DNA of 57,763 bases from Bacteroidia bacterium (GTDB lineage: Bacteria; Bacteroidota; Bacteroidia; Flavobacteriales; Flavobacteriaceae), in contig JAUIAY010000014.1 of the NCBI GenBank assembly GCA_030425285.1, positions 1-57,763 of the forward strand. Reading direction: 5' to 3'. The first letter of the stretch is position 1. The number at the start of each line of letters is the position of its first letter. The notes beneath the pieces were generated by a model that was not told the DNA's origin, ran no database searches, and was given only the letters and a program-made list of their open reading frames with translations. This document shows, piece after piece, positions 1-9,309 of this stretch. Made by a program: the position numbers and the translations under genes.

Positions 1-2004
1 TACTGGTGCTTCAGTGTCTACTATCCATGTATAAGTAATGCTTACAGACTCGGCTTGGTTGCCACAGTTGTCTGTCACATTTGCGGTCCATGTCTGGCTG
101 TATGCACATCCATCATTAGTTGGGCCATCAGTGGTTACAACTGGTTCGCCTACGCCACAGTTATCTGTTGCTCCGAACATCGGTGCCATAACTTCTGGGT
201 TACAGCCTAAATCACCACTTACAGCATCAGTTGATATAACTGGTACTTCTTCATCTGCCTCAACTGTAAATGTTGCTGAACATGTTTCTCTCTGGTCACA
301 GTCATCTGTAACTACATAATCTATGGTAACTGTTCCTCCACAAGCTAGAGGAGCTTCATATCCGCTTAAATCTGTATCTACAGCATTTGTTCCGCCTTCA
401 TAACTAAATTGCCCTATCCAAGCATCAAATGCCGCATTAATCGCATCCTGTGATTGACAAGACGCTTCATCAGCATCACCTGGACAATTTATAGTTATTG
501 GATTATCGATAACTGTAATCAGTGCTGCCGCATTGGATGTTGTTACACATCCATCTTCAGTCATTAATTCTACAAAGTAAACATAGTCACCTCCTACAGT
601 CGGTGTATCTGGACATCCATCATTATTAGCATCCACAATAGCTTGTAATGGTCCGCCATTAAAAGTATAGCCAACCCATACTATTTCTCCTACTGGTGCG
701 CTAGCATAGTTACAAATATTGGCATTTTCATCACCTAAACAGAATTCGCCTGAAGATGTATTTGGCTCTTCATTAGTACCTCCAAAGGTATAAGCAACCA
801 TATCTGAACCTACACATCCATTACTATCTGTATATGTATAAGTAAATGGTGAACATAATGGACTTGCAGCTGTTGGATCAAAAGCTCCACAGGCTGTTGT
901 CCATACTCCTCCTTCTTGTCCTACTGGCTCTAATTCAGTAAGATCTACTGACGTAACATCTGGACACACTTCTTGATCGTCTATCTCTATTATTGGTAAT
1001 GGCCATTCATTAACTATTAAAGTAAAAGTATAAGGACAACCATTGTTATCTTCCATCGGGAAATCGTACGAGCCTGAACTGTATTCTTGACCTTCATATG
1101 CATAAGTTTCTCCGGCACAAACATAAACTGTATCTTCCTCGTCTGCTGTAACTTGATATTCAATTACAATTAAAGTAAAGGTATAAGGACATCCATTATC
1201 ACCCTCCATAGGGAAATCATATGATCCCGCACCATACTCTTGACCTTCATAAGCATAAGTATCACCCGCACAAACATAAACCGTCTCACTCAAGTCCTCT
1301 GCATCTAATGTCCAAGTATACGTAACACTACACGCTTCAAAATCTAAAGAAGTATTTCCGCATGGATCTGTGGCCTTAAATATATATGTTACACTTCTTT
1401 CACATCCTTCATCATCGAGAATAGTTTCATCAACAAAAATCACTGAATTATCAGCAGCTCCAAAACAATTATCGTCGACATCAAAGAAATCTATTAAACT
1501 TTCGCCACTTGGAATTGACTCAGGGTTTAAACCTAAATCACCACCTGTTACTCCATTACAAATTACTTTTGGGGGTAATGTGTCTTCAGTCCATGTATAT
1601 GTAATACTAACTGGTTCTGAAACATAACCACATTTTTTGGAAAAGTATGCAGTCCATGTTTGTGAAAAACTACAATCAAAACCACCAGCATTTTCTGGAC
1701 CGTTGGTATTGACTATAATATCACATTTTACATCAGTGTAGAATTGAGGAGGAACCACTACTGGGTTACAACCTAATTCTGAATCAACCGCATTGGTAGA
1801 AATCACCGCCTCTTGCGGTCCATCACCAATTAAAGAAATTTGACTAAACCCTTGAATGGAAACAAATAAAAAAGCCATTGACATCAACAGCATCTTAATA
1901 CTGTTTGTAGCAATGGTCTTTTCATTCCCAAAAGCGAATAGTTTTTTTAGTGAGCTCCAACAATTCACAGCTCTTGATTTTGAGGAAAAAGTGTACATTA
2001 ACAT
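1..2004 (-). CDS. Large secreted cysteine-rich adhesin, Ig/HYR-like repeats (5' part only)
   Basis: An open minus-strand frame of exactly 668 codons runs from ATG at 2004 to the left edge without a stop, so the C-terminus is missing. The N-terminus is unusually long (about 30 residues) before a hydrophobic segment ending LFVSIQGFSQ, which looks like a signal peptide. Alternative starts are the in-frame ATG at 1998 or an internal Met near the hydrophobic stretch. The body consists of Ig/HYR-like modules rich in Cys and Asp, with phrases such as TDNCG, SITYTW and FKATDPCGNT. It includes two adjacent 51-residue units containing YVCAGETYAYEGQEY (DNA at 1018-1310). Proteins of this type in Flavobacteriaceae are usually T9SS cargo with a sorting domain at the far C-terminus, which cannot be seen here. 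Role as a surface adhesin or gliding-related protein is inferred from architecture. Confidence 0.8.
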   Translation of the reverse strand, partial: MLMYTFSSKSRAVNCWSSLKKLFAFGNEKTIATNSIKMLLMSMAFLFVSIQGFSQISLIGDGPQEAVISTNAVDSELGCNPVVVPPQFYTDVKCDIIVNTNGPENAGGFDCSFSQTWTAYFSKKCGYVSEPVSITYTWTEDTLPPKVICNGVTGGDLGLNPESIPSGESLIDFFDVDDNCFGAADNSVIFVDETILDDEGCERSVTYIFKATDPCGNTSLDFEACSVTYTWTLDAEDLSETVYVCAGDTYAYEGQEYGAGSYDFPMEGDNGCPYTFTLIVIEYQVTADEEDTVYVCAGETYAYEGQEYSSGSYDFPMEDNNGCPYTFTLIVNEWPLPIIEIDDQEVCPDVTSVDLTELEPVGQEGGVWTTACGAFDPTAASPLCSPFTYTYTDSNGCVGSDMVAYTFGGTNEEPNTSSGEFCLGDENANICNYASAPVGEIVWVGYTFNGGPLQAIVDANNDGCPDTPTVGGDYVYFVELMTEDGCVTTSNAAALITVIDNPITINCPGDADEASCQSQDAINAAFDAWIGQFSYEGGTNAVDTDLSGYEAPLACGGTVTIDYVVTDDCDQRETCSATFTVEADEEVPVISTDAVSGDLGCNPEVMAPMFGATDNCGVGEPVVTTDGPTNDGCAYSQTWTANVTDNCGNQAESVSITYTWIVDTEAPV
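1018..1310 (-). repeat. Two tandem 153-bp coding repeats in the adhesin
   Basis: Two copies offset by 153 bp (51 codons), starting at about 1018 and 1171 on the plus strand, encode nearly the same module: YVCAGETYAYEGQEY, a Gly-Ser-Tyr-Asp-Phe-Pro-Met stretch, then NGCPYTFTLIV. The nucleotide sequences differ at many third positions, so this is a diverged rather than a fresh duplication. Confidence 0.75.
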
Positions 2005-2121
2005 AACATTTTAGTTTGATTAATAATGCGTTAACATAACACAAATGTCCAGAAATAGAACATCACTTCTAGGATACGCTAATCCTAAAAATAATAAGTT
2101 ATTTTATGAAGAAATTGAGGC

Positions 2122-2151
2122 ATTTAAATGCTATTAACCAATTTAAATGCT
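2122..2151. repeat. 11-bp direct repeat upstream of adhesin gene
   Basis: ATTTAAATGCT occurs at 2122-2132 and again at 2141-2151, with start points 19 bp apart. It lies 118-147 bp upstream of the adhesin start in the 257-bp gap after hutH. Spacing near two helical turns could suit an operator, but AT-rich DNA produces such repeats by chance. No other feature is recognised in this gap. Confidence 0.3.
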
Positions 2152-2261
2152 TTAATCGTAGGTAGAATTATAAATATTCTAGAACGAATATATGTAATTC
2201 ATCAGGGTGTTTCAAAGTAAATTAGATGATCGACATTTTTTTCAGTTAATGTGTAATCCAA

Positions 2262-3770
2262 TTAGTACAATTCGGAAGCATCAATATTTAAATCTTGAAT
2301 GAATTTGATGGATTTTTCGATATCAAAATAAAGCTCTCTATCGTTTGAAACAAAACCAACTTCAGTTTTAAAAATATTTAAAAAAGATTCAATAAATTCT
2401 GAAGATTTTAGTGGTCTCCTAAAGGATAAGGCTTGTGCCGCGTTGAACAATTCTATGGACAAAACACGTTCCACATTATTTATTAAATCATAACTCTGCG
2501 TGGCAGCATTAGCTCCCATACTTACATGATCTTCCTGTCCATTGCTTGACACAATACTATCTACACTAGCTGGAGAAGCTAATTGCTTATTAGCACTTAC
2601 GATACTTGCCGCTGTATATTGCGGAATCATAAATCCCGAATTCAAACCTGGATTATCAACCAAAAATGTTGGCAATCCCCTTAAGCCTGAAACCAATTGA
2701 AAAATTCTGCGTTCAGAAATATTGCCTAATTCTGCCATGGCTATTTTAAGATAATCTAAAACAAGTGCTAAAGGCTGACCATGAAAATTACCACCTGAAA
2801 TGATTTCATCTTCAGCACTAAAAATATTTGGGTTGTCGGTAACGGCATTTATTTCGGTCGTAAATGTTTTTCTTACAAAATCCAATGTATCTTTTGTAGC
2901 ACCATGAACTTGAGGAATACACCTAAAGGAATAGGGATCCTGAACATGTTCCTTCTCTTGTGAAATGAGTTCACTACCTTCAAGAAATTCCCGAACACGT
3001 TCGGCTGTTTTTAACTGGCCATTATGCGGACGAACCAGATGGACTAATTCATTAAAAGGCTCTACTCTACCATCAAAAGCTTCAAGAGATATACTTCCAA
3101 TTAAATCTGCCAAATAAGACAACTTGAATGATTTTATCAATAAATAAGTTCCATAAGCACTCATAAATTGTGTGCCATTCAACAACGCAAGCCCTTCTTT
3201 GGATTGTAGCTTAATTGGATGCCATCCAAATTTATTTAAGACAGACAACGCATCACAAACCTCACCTTCAAAACAAACTTCACCCTTTCCTAACAATGGT
3301 AATGATAAGTGAGCCAAAGGAGCTAAATCTCCAGAAGCTCCTAAAGAACCTTGTGTATACACTACCGGCAATATATCGTGGTTATAAAAATCCAGAAGGC
3401 GTTGAACCGTTTCCAGTTGCACACCACTATGTCCATAGCTTAACGATTGAATTTTAAGTAACAGCATAATTTTTACAATTTCTTCAGGAACGGTTTTACC
3501 AGTACCGCAAGCATGCGACATAACCAAGTTCTCTTGCAACTTAGTTAGGTTTTCTTTAGAAATCTTAATGTTATATAATGAGCCAAAACCAGTATTAATT
3601 CCATAGATGGGTTTGTCTTGATTCTTTAACTTATTATCCAAATAATTCCTACAACCAAGTATTTTTTCTATGGCTTCCTGCGATAAGGCTAACAACTTAT
3701 TTTCCGACAGGATATTGGATACAGATTCAATGCTTAATTCTTTAGATGATATATGATGATAGTTTTCCAT
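2262..3770 (-). CDS. hutH: Histidine ammonia-lyase
   Basis: A 502-residue protein, normal for the aromatic amino acid ammonia-lyase family, which eliminates ammonia from histidine to give urocanate. The MIO cofactor tripeptide Ala-Ser-Gly sits in GSLGASGDLAPLAH at about residues 143-156. YGINTGFGSL near residue 57 and the later NGTQFMSAYGTY are family signatures. The substrate-selectivity pair in VMSHACGTG is Ser-His, as in histidine lyases; tyrosine lyases carry His-Leu. This argues for HAL over TAL or PAL. hutU, hutI and hutG are not adjacent, so the gene stands alone here. The stop is TAA at 2262-2264. It is divergent from the TlpA-like gene across a 117-bp gap. Confidence 0.92.
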   Translation of the reverse strand: MENYHHISSKELSIESVSNILSENKLLALSQEAIEKILGCRNYLDNKLKNQDKPIYGINTGFGSLYNIKISKENLTKLQENLVMSHACGTGKTVPEEIVKIMLLLKIQSLSYGHSGVQLETVQRLLDFYNHDILPVVYTQGSLGASGDLAPLAHLSLPLLGKGEVCFEGEVCDALSVLNKFGWHPIKLQSKEGLALLNGTQFMSAYGTYLLIKSFKLSYLADLIGSISLEAFDGRVEPFNELVHLVRPHNGQLKTAERVREFLEGSELISQEKEHVQDPYSFRCIPQVHGATKDTLDFVRKTFTTEINAVTDNPNIFSAEDEIISGGNFHGQPLALVLDYLKIAMAELGNISERRIFQLVSGLRGLPTFLVDNPGLNSGFMIPQYTAASIVSANKQLASPASVDSIVSSNGQEDHVSMGANAATQSYDLINNVERVLSIELFNAAQALSFRRPLKSSEFIESFLNIFKTEVGFVSNDRELYFDIEKSIKFIQDLNIDASELY

Positions 3771-3858
3771 AATTTTAACTTAAGACCCCAAAATTCAGTA
3801 TTCGTAAGGGATTATGCAAACAAATGTTAATAATTAATAGCTTTTAAATATAAAATTC

Positions 3859-3866
3859 TATTTTTG
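3859..3866 (+). promoter_or_regulatory. Bacteroidota -7 element (TATTTTTG) for TlpA-like gene
   Basis: TATTTTTG matches the TAnnTTTG consensus of the flavobacterial primary sigma factor and lies 22 bp before the ATG at 3888. No clear TTG -33 element is seen at the preferred spacing. Confidence 0.4.
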
Positions 3867-3887
3867 AGAAATTAAACAAACAAAACC

Positions 3888-4931
3888 ATGAGAAAAACGT
3901 TAATTCTACTATCAGCAGTACTTGTATTTGCTTGTGAAAAGAAAGAAGAAGCCCCAAAAGATTATGTGACTTTTTCAGGAACAATTACCAACCCAAATAG
4001 TGACTCTGTTGTTATACGTACTAGAGATTATTCTAAAACCCTAAAAGTAAATGAAGATGGGACCTTTAGTGACACGCTTAAGGTAAAGCCAGGAATTTAT
4101 AATCTTTTTGATGGTGCAGAATCCACATCCATTTTCCTTAAAAACGGCTATGAAATCAATATGACTTTAGACACTAAAATGTTTGATGAAACAGCCAAAT
4201 ATTCTGGTGAAGGGTCTGAACATAGCAACTTTTTGGCTGCAAAAGCCTTAAAAGAAGAAAAGCTCCTTGATTTTGAAGAATTGTCAGCCATTGAAGACAT
4301 GGAAACTTTAGAAAAAACTTTAGATGGTATAAAAAGTGAATTAAGCGAATTCTATGCTTCAAATACGAACATAGATACGTTAATAACTAATGGCGCAACT
4401 AAAAATTTAGAACCTATGTTGGCTTCTTACAAAAGATACGTTGGTCAGGCCATTGCTTTAAAGAACGAATTACCAAAAGGTGCCACTTCACCTACTTTTG
4501 AAGATTATGAAAATATTGATGGATCTAAAACTTCTTTAGCCGATTTAAAAGGTAAATATGTTTATATCGATGTTTGGGCAACTTGGTGTGGCCCTTGTAA
4601 AGCCGAAATACCTGCTTTAAAAGCCATTGAGAAAGAATACCATGACAAGAACATCCAGTTTGTGAGTTTGTCCATTGATGATGACAGAACCCATGGTGGC
4701 TCTTGGGACAAAGCTCGGGAAGATTGGAAAGCTATGGTAAAAGACAAAGAATTAGGTGGTATTCAAATTTTCGCTCCAAAAGGCTGGCAATCTGATTTTG
4801 TTCAAGCCTATAAAATTACTGGAATTCCACGTTTTATTTTAGTTGATCCTGATGGAAATGTTGTAACACCAGATGCTCCAAGACCATCTAGCAACAAGTT
4901 GAAAGAACTGTTTACCGAATTGAACATATAA
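3888..4931 (+). CDS. TlpA-like thiol-disulfide oxidoreductase lipoprotein
   Basis: A 347-residue exported thioredoxin-fold protein. The N-terminus MRKTLILLSAVLVFAC is a lipoprotein signal with the acylated Cys at residue 16. Residues about 25-190 form a DUF4369-like beta-rich domain followed by helices. Residues about 205-347 are an AhpC/TSA-TlpA thioredoxin domain with the redox motif WATWCGPCKAEIP and the cis-proline loop TGIPRFILVDPDG. Proteins of this family reduce or isomerise disulfides in the periplasm, for example during cytochrome c maturation; the actual substrate is unknown. It is monocistronic, ending just before a bidirectional terminator shared with nnr. Confidence 0.9.
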   Translation: MRKTLILLSAVLVFACEKKEEAPKDYVTFSGTITNPNSDSVVIRTRDYSKTLKVNEDGTFSDTLKVKPGIYNLFDGAESTSIFLKNGYEINMTLDTKMFDETAKYSGEGSEHSNFLAAKALKEEKLLDFEELSAIEDMETLEKTLDGIKSELSEFYASNTNIDTLITNGATKNLEPMLASYKRYVGQAIALKNELPKGATSPTFEDYENIDGSKTSLADLKGKYVYIDVWATWCGPCKAEIPALKAIEKEYHDKNIQFVSLSIDDDRTHGGSWDKAREDWKAMVKDKELGGIQIFAPKGWQSDFVQAYKITGIPRFILVDPDGNVVTPDAPRPSSNKLKELFTELNI

Positions 4932-4953
4932 GCTTCAGCTTATTAATAAAAAA

Positions 4954-4988
4954 GCCGCTGCACATTGAGGTTCTCGAAATGCAGCGGT
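4954..4988. terminator. Bidirectional rho-independent terminator
   Basis: Arms GCCGCTGCA (4954-4962) and TGCAGCGGT (4980-4988) form a GC-rich stem, followed by a T run on the plus strand and preceded by an A run. It can therefore serve both the convergent TlpA-like gene and nnr. Confidence 0.9.
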
Positions 4989-5009
4989 TTTTTTTATTGA
5001 TTGTTTTTA

Positions 5010-6566
5010 TTAATTGTCATCATCTTTATCTTCTTCCTCTGGCTCTTGTGTTTCGGGCAATTTGAACAAGTCCAAATATGCTTCGCCTAGAGCATCAATA
5101 ACATGGGATGCCACCAAGCTTTGATAGCTTAAATCCTCCACAGCTATATCGGCCGCTTTGCCATGTAAATAGACCCCAAAAACAGAAGCTGCCAATGCAT
5201 CATATCCTTGAGCCAGCAAGCCTGTTATGACTCCTGTTAATACATCACCTGTTCCTGCAGTTGCCAGACCAGGATTCCCTGTAGTATTTACATATAATTT
5301 ATCGCCTAAAACGATTATAGTATTAGCTCCCTTTAAAACCAAAACGACTTTATACTCTTTAGAAAATGCTTTAGCCTTTGCTAATTTGTCAAAATCATCA
5401 TCCCACTTACCAACTAATCTCTCAAGCTCTTTTGGATGTGGTGTCAATACAGTATTCTCTGGCAACAACTTTAAAAGTTCTTTCTTTTGAGCCATACAAT
5501 TCAGCCCATCTGCATCAATAACCAATGCCGCTTTACAAGTCTTTAAGAACTTTTCAAGTGCTGAAATGGTTTTCTCATGGGTTGCCAATCCTACTCCAAC
5601 TCCTATTGCTGAAGGCTCAAAACCAACTTCAATATTAGAAATAAAAGTTTCTTCTTCATCAGTTACAACCATAGCTTCCGGAAAACTGGTTTGTATGGGT
5701 ATATATCCACATTTTGGTACAAAAACCGTTACCAAGCCAGCTCCAGACGACAATGCTCCTCTACTGGCCAAATTTACTGCACCTATTTTCCCATAACTAC
5801 CTCCTATTATTACGGCATGTCCAAAATCGCCTTTATGCGAAAATTTCTTTCGAGGCTTGTATATGGGTAAAACTTCCTGTTTCCCTATTAATTCCACCTC
5901 AGTGGGTGTAGTCATTAAATATTCCCTGTCAATACCTATATCTAACACATCCCATTGAACCGTGTATTTTCCGGTTTCAGGCAAAAAGAACACAAGTTTT
6001 GGCGCTTGAAAACTTAAGGTATAACCTGCCCAAACAACCTGATTTTCATCTTCTGGAACTTTATCTGTTTTCAATCCAGAAGGAATATCAATGGATAAAG
6101 TAAATGCTTTAGATTGCCTAAAATGTTGAAACAGTTTCACTACCCAATCAGCTGGAGGACGATTAAGTCCTATACCAAACACAGCATCAATGATAATATC
6201 TTGCGGATGAATTATAGGTAACTCGTCATCAGGTCCCAAAAGTGTGGGCCATTTTTTGGTGGTTTCCTTTATACGCTCATAATTTATTAAAAAATCTTTG
6301 GAACGCTTATCACTATAATTTACAACAAAAGTATGCACATTGTAACCATGCGTTATCAAATGGCGTGCTACTACCAGACCATCTCCGCCATTATTTCCAA
6401 TTCCACAAAACACATGAATGGGTACTTGCGCACCTTGCATACGCATATGTAACCAATTGAATATTTGGGTACCAGCTCGCTCCATTAATTCCGTTGAAGA
6501 AATGTTCTGTCTTTCAGCAGTTAATCTATCACCTTCGTATATCTGTTCTTTTGAAAATATTTTCAT
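5010..6566 (-). CDS. nnr: Bifunctional NAD(P)H-hydrate epimerase / ADP-dependent NAD(P)H-hydrate dehydratase
   Basis: A 518-residue fusion that repairs hydrated NADH and NADPH in the cytoplasm. The N-terminal YjeF_N epimerase domain (about residues 1-210) shows FCGIGNNGGDGLVVARHL. The C-terminal YjeF_C ribokinase-like dehydratase domain (about 235-500) shows GHAVIIGGSYGKIGAVNLA, VIDADGLNCM and NPGLATAGTGDVLTGVITGL, the last being the nucleotide-binding and catalytic loop. The order and length match the standard fused bacterial enzyme. The last residues are an acidic tail (PEEEDKDDDN). It is transcribed alone, convergent with the TlpA-like gene and divergent from the threonine operon. Confidence 0.95.
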   Translation of the reverse strand: MKIFSKEQIYEGDRLTAERQNISSTELMERAGTQIFNWLHMRMQGAQVPIHVFCGIGNNGGDGLVVARHLITHGYNVHTFVVNYSDKRSKDFLINYERIKETTKKWPTLLGPDDELPIIHPQDIIIDAVFGIGLNRPPADWVVKLFQHFRQSKAFTLSIDIPSGLKTDKVPEDENQVVWAGYTLSFQAPKLVFFLPETGKYTVQWDVLDIGIDREYLMTTPTEVELIGKQEVLPIYKPRKKFSHKGDFGHAVIIGGSYGKIGAVNLASRGALSSGAGLVTVFVPKCGYIPIQTSFPEAMVVTDEEETFISNIEVGFEPSAIGVGVGLATHEKTISALEKFLKTCKAALVIDADGLNCMAQKKELLKLLPENTVLTPHPKELERLVGKWDDDFDKLAKAKAFSKEYKVVLVLKGANTIIVLGDKLYVNTTGNPGLATAGTGDVLTGVITGLLAQGYDALAASVFGVYLHGKAADIAVEDLSYQSLVASHVIDALGEAYLDLFKLPETQEPEEEDKDDDN

Positions 6567-6657
6567 ATCTATTGTTTGCTAAATCAACAATTTATCGAAT
6601 AAAAAAGCCCTTCAATCCAAAAAAAGGCCATTAATTTTTTTATTACAGTAAAAATAA

Positions 6658-6665
6658 TACTTTTG
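6658..6665 (+). promoter_or_regulatory. -7 element (TACTTTTG) of the threonine operon
   Basis: TACTTTTG matches TAnnTTTG exactly and lies 21 bp before the leader-peptide ATG at 6686 and 195 bp before thrA. This implies a transcript start near 6670 and a long leader, as expected for an attenuated operon. The -33 region is a T-rich tract (6631-6641) without a clear TTG. Confidence 0.5.
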
Positions 6666-6685
6666 AAAAGGTATAGACCTAAAAA

Positions 6686-6784
6686 ATGCAAGAATCAAAC
6701 AATATAAAAGCTAACTTTTTTACCTCAACTTCTTCTTTGGGTAAAAATATTACTATTGTATTTTTTACGACCCTTTGGGGTTAG
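6686..6784 (+). CDS. Candidate threonine-operon leader peptide (32 aa)
   Basis: ATG at 6686 opens 32 codons ending at TAG 6782-6784. Thr occurs at positions 13, 15, 23, 28 and 29 and Ile at 7, 22 and 24, and the end reads ITIVFFTTLWG. Thr and Ile are the end products of the pathway encoded downstream (thrA starts 75 nt after the stop). The Thr28-Thr29 codons (6767-6772) overlap the segment ACCC at 6770-6773. That segment can pair either with GGGT at 6739-6742 or with GGGT at 6778-6781, giving mutually exclusive hairpins. This is the layout of a ribosome-stalling attenuator. A strong GC-rich terminator is not seen; the T run at 6817-6822 follows only a weak AT stem. The coding call is inference. 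Confidence 0.55.
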   Translation: MQESNNIKANFFTSTSSLGKNITIVFFTTLWG

Positions 6785-6859
6785 TTCTATATTCACCTCC
6801 GCAATTAATATAATTCTTTTTTCCCTTAACAGAGTATTAAATCATTCAACTGAATCATT

Positions 6860-9307
6860 ATGAATGTATTAAAATTTGGCGGCACATCTGTAGGCTCCAC
6901 AAAAAACATCAATCAAGTCATCCGTATTTTAGAAAATTATGCTAAAAACGAATCGCTTATTTGCGTGGTTTCAGCCGTTGGTGGCATAACCAATAAGTTA
7001 CTCCAGGCTGGCGAATTAGCACAAAGCAAAAATGAGAGTTATTTATCTGTTTTTAAAGACATTAAATCAACTCATTTAAATATATTATTTGAATTAATAC
7101 CAAGTCGGGATACCACTTCAAAAGAGTATTTAGAAACCAAGCTACAAGCTTTAAAAAGCCTTTTAGATGGCATTTATTTAATCAATGAATTGTCACCTAA
7201 AACAACTGACAAATTAGTAAGTTTTGGTGAACTGTTATCTTCGTATATCATTACTGAAGCACTAAAAGAACGTGGCAATAATGTCATTAGAAAAAATAGT
7301 CAAGAACTGATTATTACCGATTCCAATTTTACTAAAGCTGAAGTCAATTTTGATATTACAAATACGAATATCCAATCGTACTTCGCAAACTCCAAGCAAT
7401 CCATCACAATCCTACCAGGGTTTATTTCCAAATCGGAAGATGGCGAACAAACGACTTTAGGCCGCGGAGGATCTGATTTTACAGCGGCTATCATTGCAGC
7501 TGCATTAAAAGTAAACAGATTGGAAATTTGGACAGATGTTAGTGGTATGTATACGGCCAATCCCAAATTAGTTAAGCAGGCCTACCCGATTAAAAACCTA
7601 TCGTATCAGGAAGCTATGGAACTGTCGCATTTTGGCGCCAAAGTACTATATCCACCAACTGTACAACCAGTTTTGGATTACAACATACCCATTCATATAA
7701 AAAACACTATGAATCCAGATGCTTCTGGAACTGTAATCTCCAATGAATACACCAACGGCAAAACAACCGTAGCGAGAGGTATCAGCCATATAGATAATAT
7801 TTCGCTGTTAACCCTTCAAGGTAATGGTATGGTAGGCATACCAGGGTTTTCAAAACGATTGTTTGAGACTTTAGCATTAGAAAAAATTAATGTGATTTTA
7901 ATTACTCAAGCATCTTCGGAGCACTCTATCTGTTTTGGAATTTCTGAAGATGATATTGTGAAAGCCGAAAAAGCTATCAATTTGGCATTTGCCAATGAAA
8001 TAGCCTTGCATAAAATTGATCCTATTCTTGTTGAGAATAATCTAGCTATAATCGCACTCGTAGGTGATAATATGAAAAACCATCAAGGTGTTAGTGGCAA
8101 ACTATTCAGTGCTTTAGGAAAAAACAATATTAATATTCGTGCTATTGCGCAAGGGGCTTCTGAAAAGAATATTTCAACCGTAATCTCCCAAAAAGATGTA
8201 AAAAAAGCTCTAAATACCATTCATGAACGCTTTTTTGAAGACCAAAACAAACAACTCAATGTCTTTATAACGGGTGTTGGAAATGTTGGAGAGCGTTTGG
8301 TAGAGCAAATAAAACAACAAAGAAAATTCTTAAAAGAACAGCTTAAAATAAACCTTCGGGTGATTGGTCTATCAAATTCGAGTAAAATGGTATTCGATGA
8401 TTCTGGCCTATCACTTAAAAACTGGAAAGAAAGCCTTGAAAATGGTGAAGAAGCCACTTTGCAGAGCTTTTTAGAACGTGTAAAAACTTATAACCTACGT
8501 AATAGCATTTTTGTTGATGTGACAGCCAATGAAGCCGTTGCCAATATGTATGAAGCTTATCTAAAGGAAAGTATTGCTGTAGTTGCCTGTAATAAGATTG
8601 CTTGTTCCAGTGAATTAGCTAATTATCAAAACCTAAAATATTTATCTCGAAAATACAACGCACCCTTTCTCTTTGAAACCAACGTTGGTGCCGGATTACC
8701 AATCATTGACACACTTAACAATTTAATAGCTTCGGGCGATAGGATAACCTCTATTCAAGCGGTACTCTCTGGAAGCTTAAACTTTGTGTTCAATAACTTT
8801 AATGATAAAACCAAATTTCAGGATGTAGTGAAACAAGCTCAAGCGGAAGGCTACACAGAACCTGACCCTAGAATTGATTTAAGCGGTGTTGATGTCGCAC
8901 GAAAAATTCTTATTTTGGCTAGAGAAAGTGGCACAGATATGAATTTGGAAGATATCAAGAATAACTCATTCCTGACTAAAGCAAATTTAGAAAGCGATTC
9001 TGTTGATGATTTTTATCAGACCTTGATTGGTGATGAAGCGCATTTTCAACAACTTTACGCTTCAGCTAAATCCAAAAACTGTCAGTTGAAGTATGTTGCC
9101 GAATTCAATAATGGCAAAGCCGAAGTTGGATTGCGGGAAATCCCTGAAGGTCATCCTTTCTATAATTTAGAAGGGAAAGATAACATCGTCATGTTTTACA
9201 CACAGCGTTACCCAGAACAACCAATGATCATTAAGGGTGCTGGTGCTGGAGCCGATGTGACAGCCTCTGGTTTGTTTTCAGATATTATAAGAATTGGCAA
9301 TAACTAA
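6860..9307 (+). CDS. thrA: Bifunctional aspartate kinase / homoserine dehydrogenase I
   Basis: An 815-residue fused enzyme catalysing the first and third steps from aspartate to homoserine. The aspartokinase domain (about residues 1-290) begins VLKFGGTSVGS and contains TTLGRGGSDFTAA. Two ACT-type regulatory modules follow (about 310-455), with LLTLQGNGMVGIPGF and LAIIALVGDNM. The homoserine dehydrogenase domain (about 465-815) starts with the Rossmann motif FITGVGNVGERL and contains VLSGSLNFVFNNF and EGYTEPDPRIDLSGVDVARK. The length matches E. coli-type ThrA (about 820). It is first in the thrA-thrB-thrC operon behind a Thr/Ile-rich leader; ACT domains imply feedback inhibition, probably by threonine. 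Confidence 0.97.
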   Translation: MNVLKFGGTSVGSTKNINQVIRILENYAKNESLICVVSAVGGITNKLLQAGELAQSKNESYLSVFKDIKSTHLNILFELIPSRDTTSKEYLETKLQALKSLLDGIYLINELSPKTTDKLVSFGELLSSYIITEALKERGNNVIRKNSQELIITDSNFTKAEVNFDITNTNIQSYFANSKQSITILPGFISKSEDGEQTTLGRGGSDFTAAIIAAALKVNRLEIWTDVSGMYTANPKLVKQAYPIKNLSYQEAMELSHFGAKVLYPPTVQPVLDYNIPIHIKNTMNPDASGTVISNEYTNGKTTVARGISHIDNISLLTLQGNGMVGIPGFSKRLFETLALEKINVILITQASSEHSICFGISEDDIVKAEKAINLAFANEIALHKIDPILVENNLAIIALVGDNMKNHQGVSGKLFSALGKNNINIRAIAQGASEKNISTVISQKDVKKALNTIHERFFEDQNKQLNVFITGVGNVGERLVEQIKQQRKFLKEQLKINLRVIGLSNSSKMVFDDSGLSLKNWKESLENGEEATLQSFLERVKTYNLRNSIFVDVTANEAVANMYEAYLKESIAVVACNKIACSSELANYQNLKYLSRKYNAPFLFETNVGAGLPIIDTLNNLIASGDRITSIQAVLSGSLNFVFNNFNDKTKFQDVVKQAQAEGYTEPDPRIDLSGVDVARKILILARESGTDMNLEDIKNNSFLTKANLESDSVDDFYQTLIGDEAHFQQLYASAKSKNCQLKYVAEFNNGKAEVGLREIPEGHPFYNLEGKDNIVMFYTQRYPEQPMIIKGAGAGADVTASGLFSDIIRIGNN

Positions 9308-9309
9308 CT

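Noticed and set aside
2262-3770. Tyrosine or phenylalanine ammonia-lyase
   Set aside because: The selectivity pair is Ser-His, as in histidine lyases, and the rest of the active-site signatures agree with HAL.
6785-6859. Strong rho-independent terminator after the leader peptide
   Set aside because: The T run at 6817-6822 is preceded only by a 5-bp AT stem; classical termination is not supported by what I can see.
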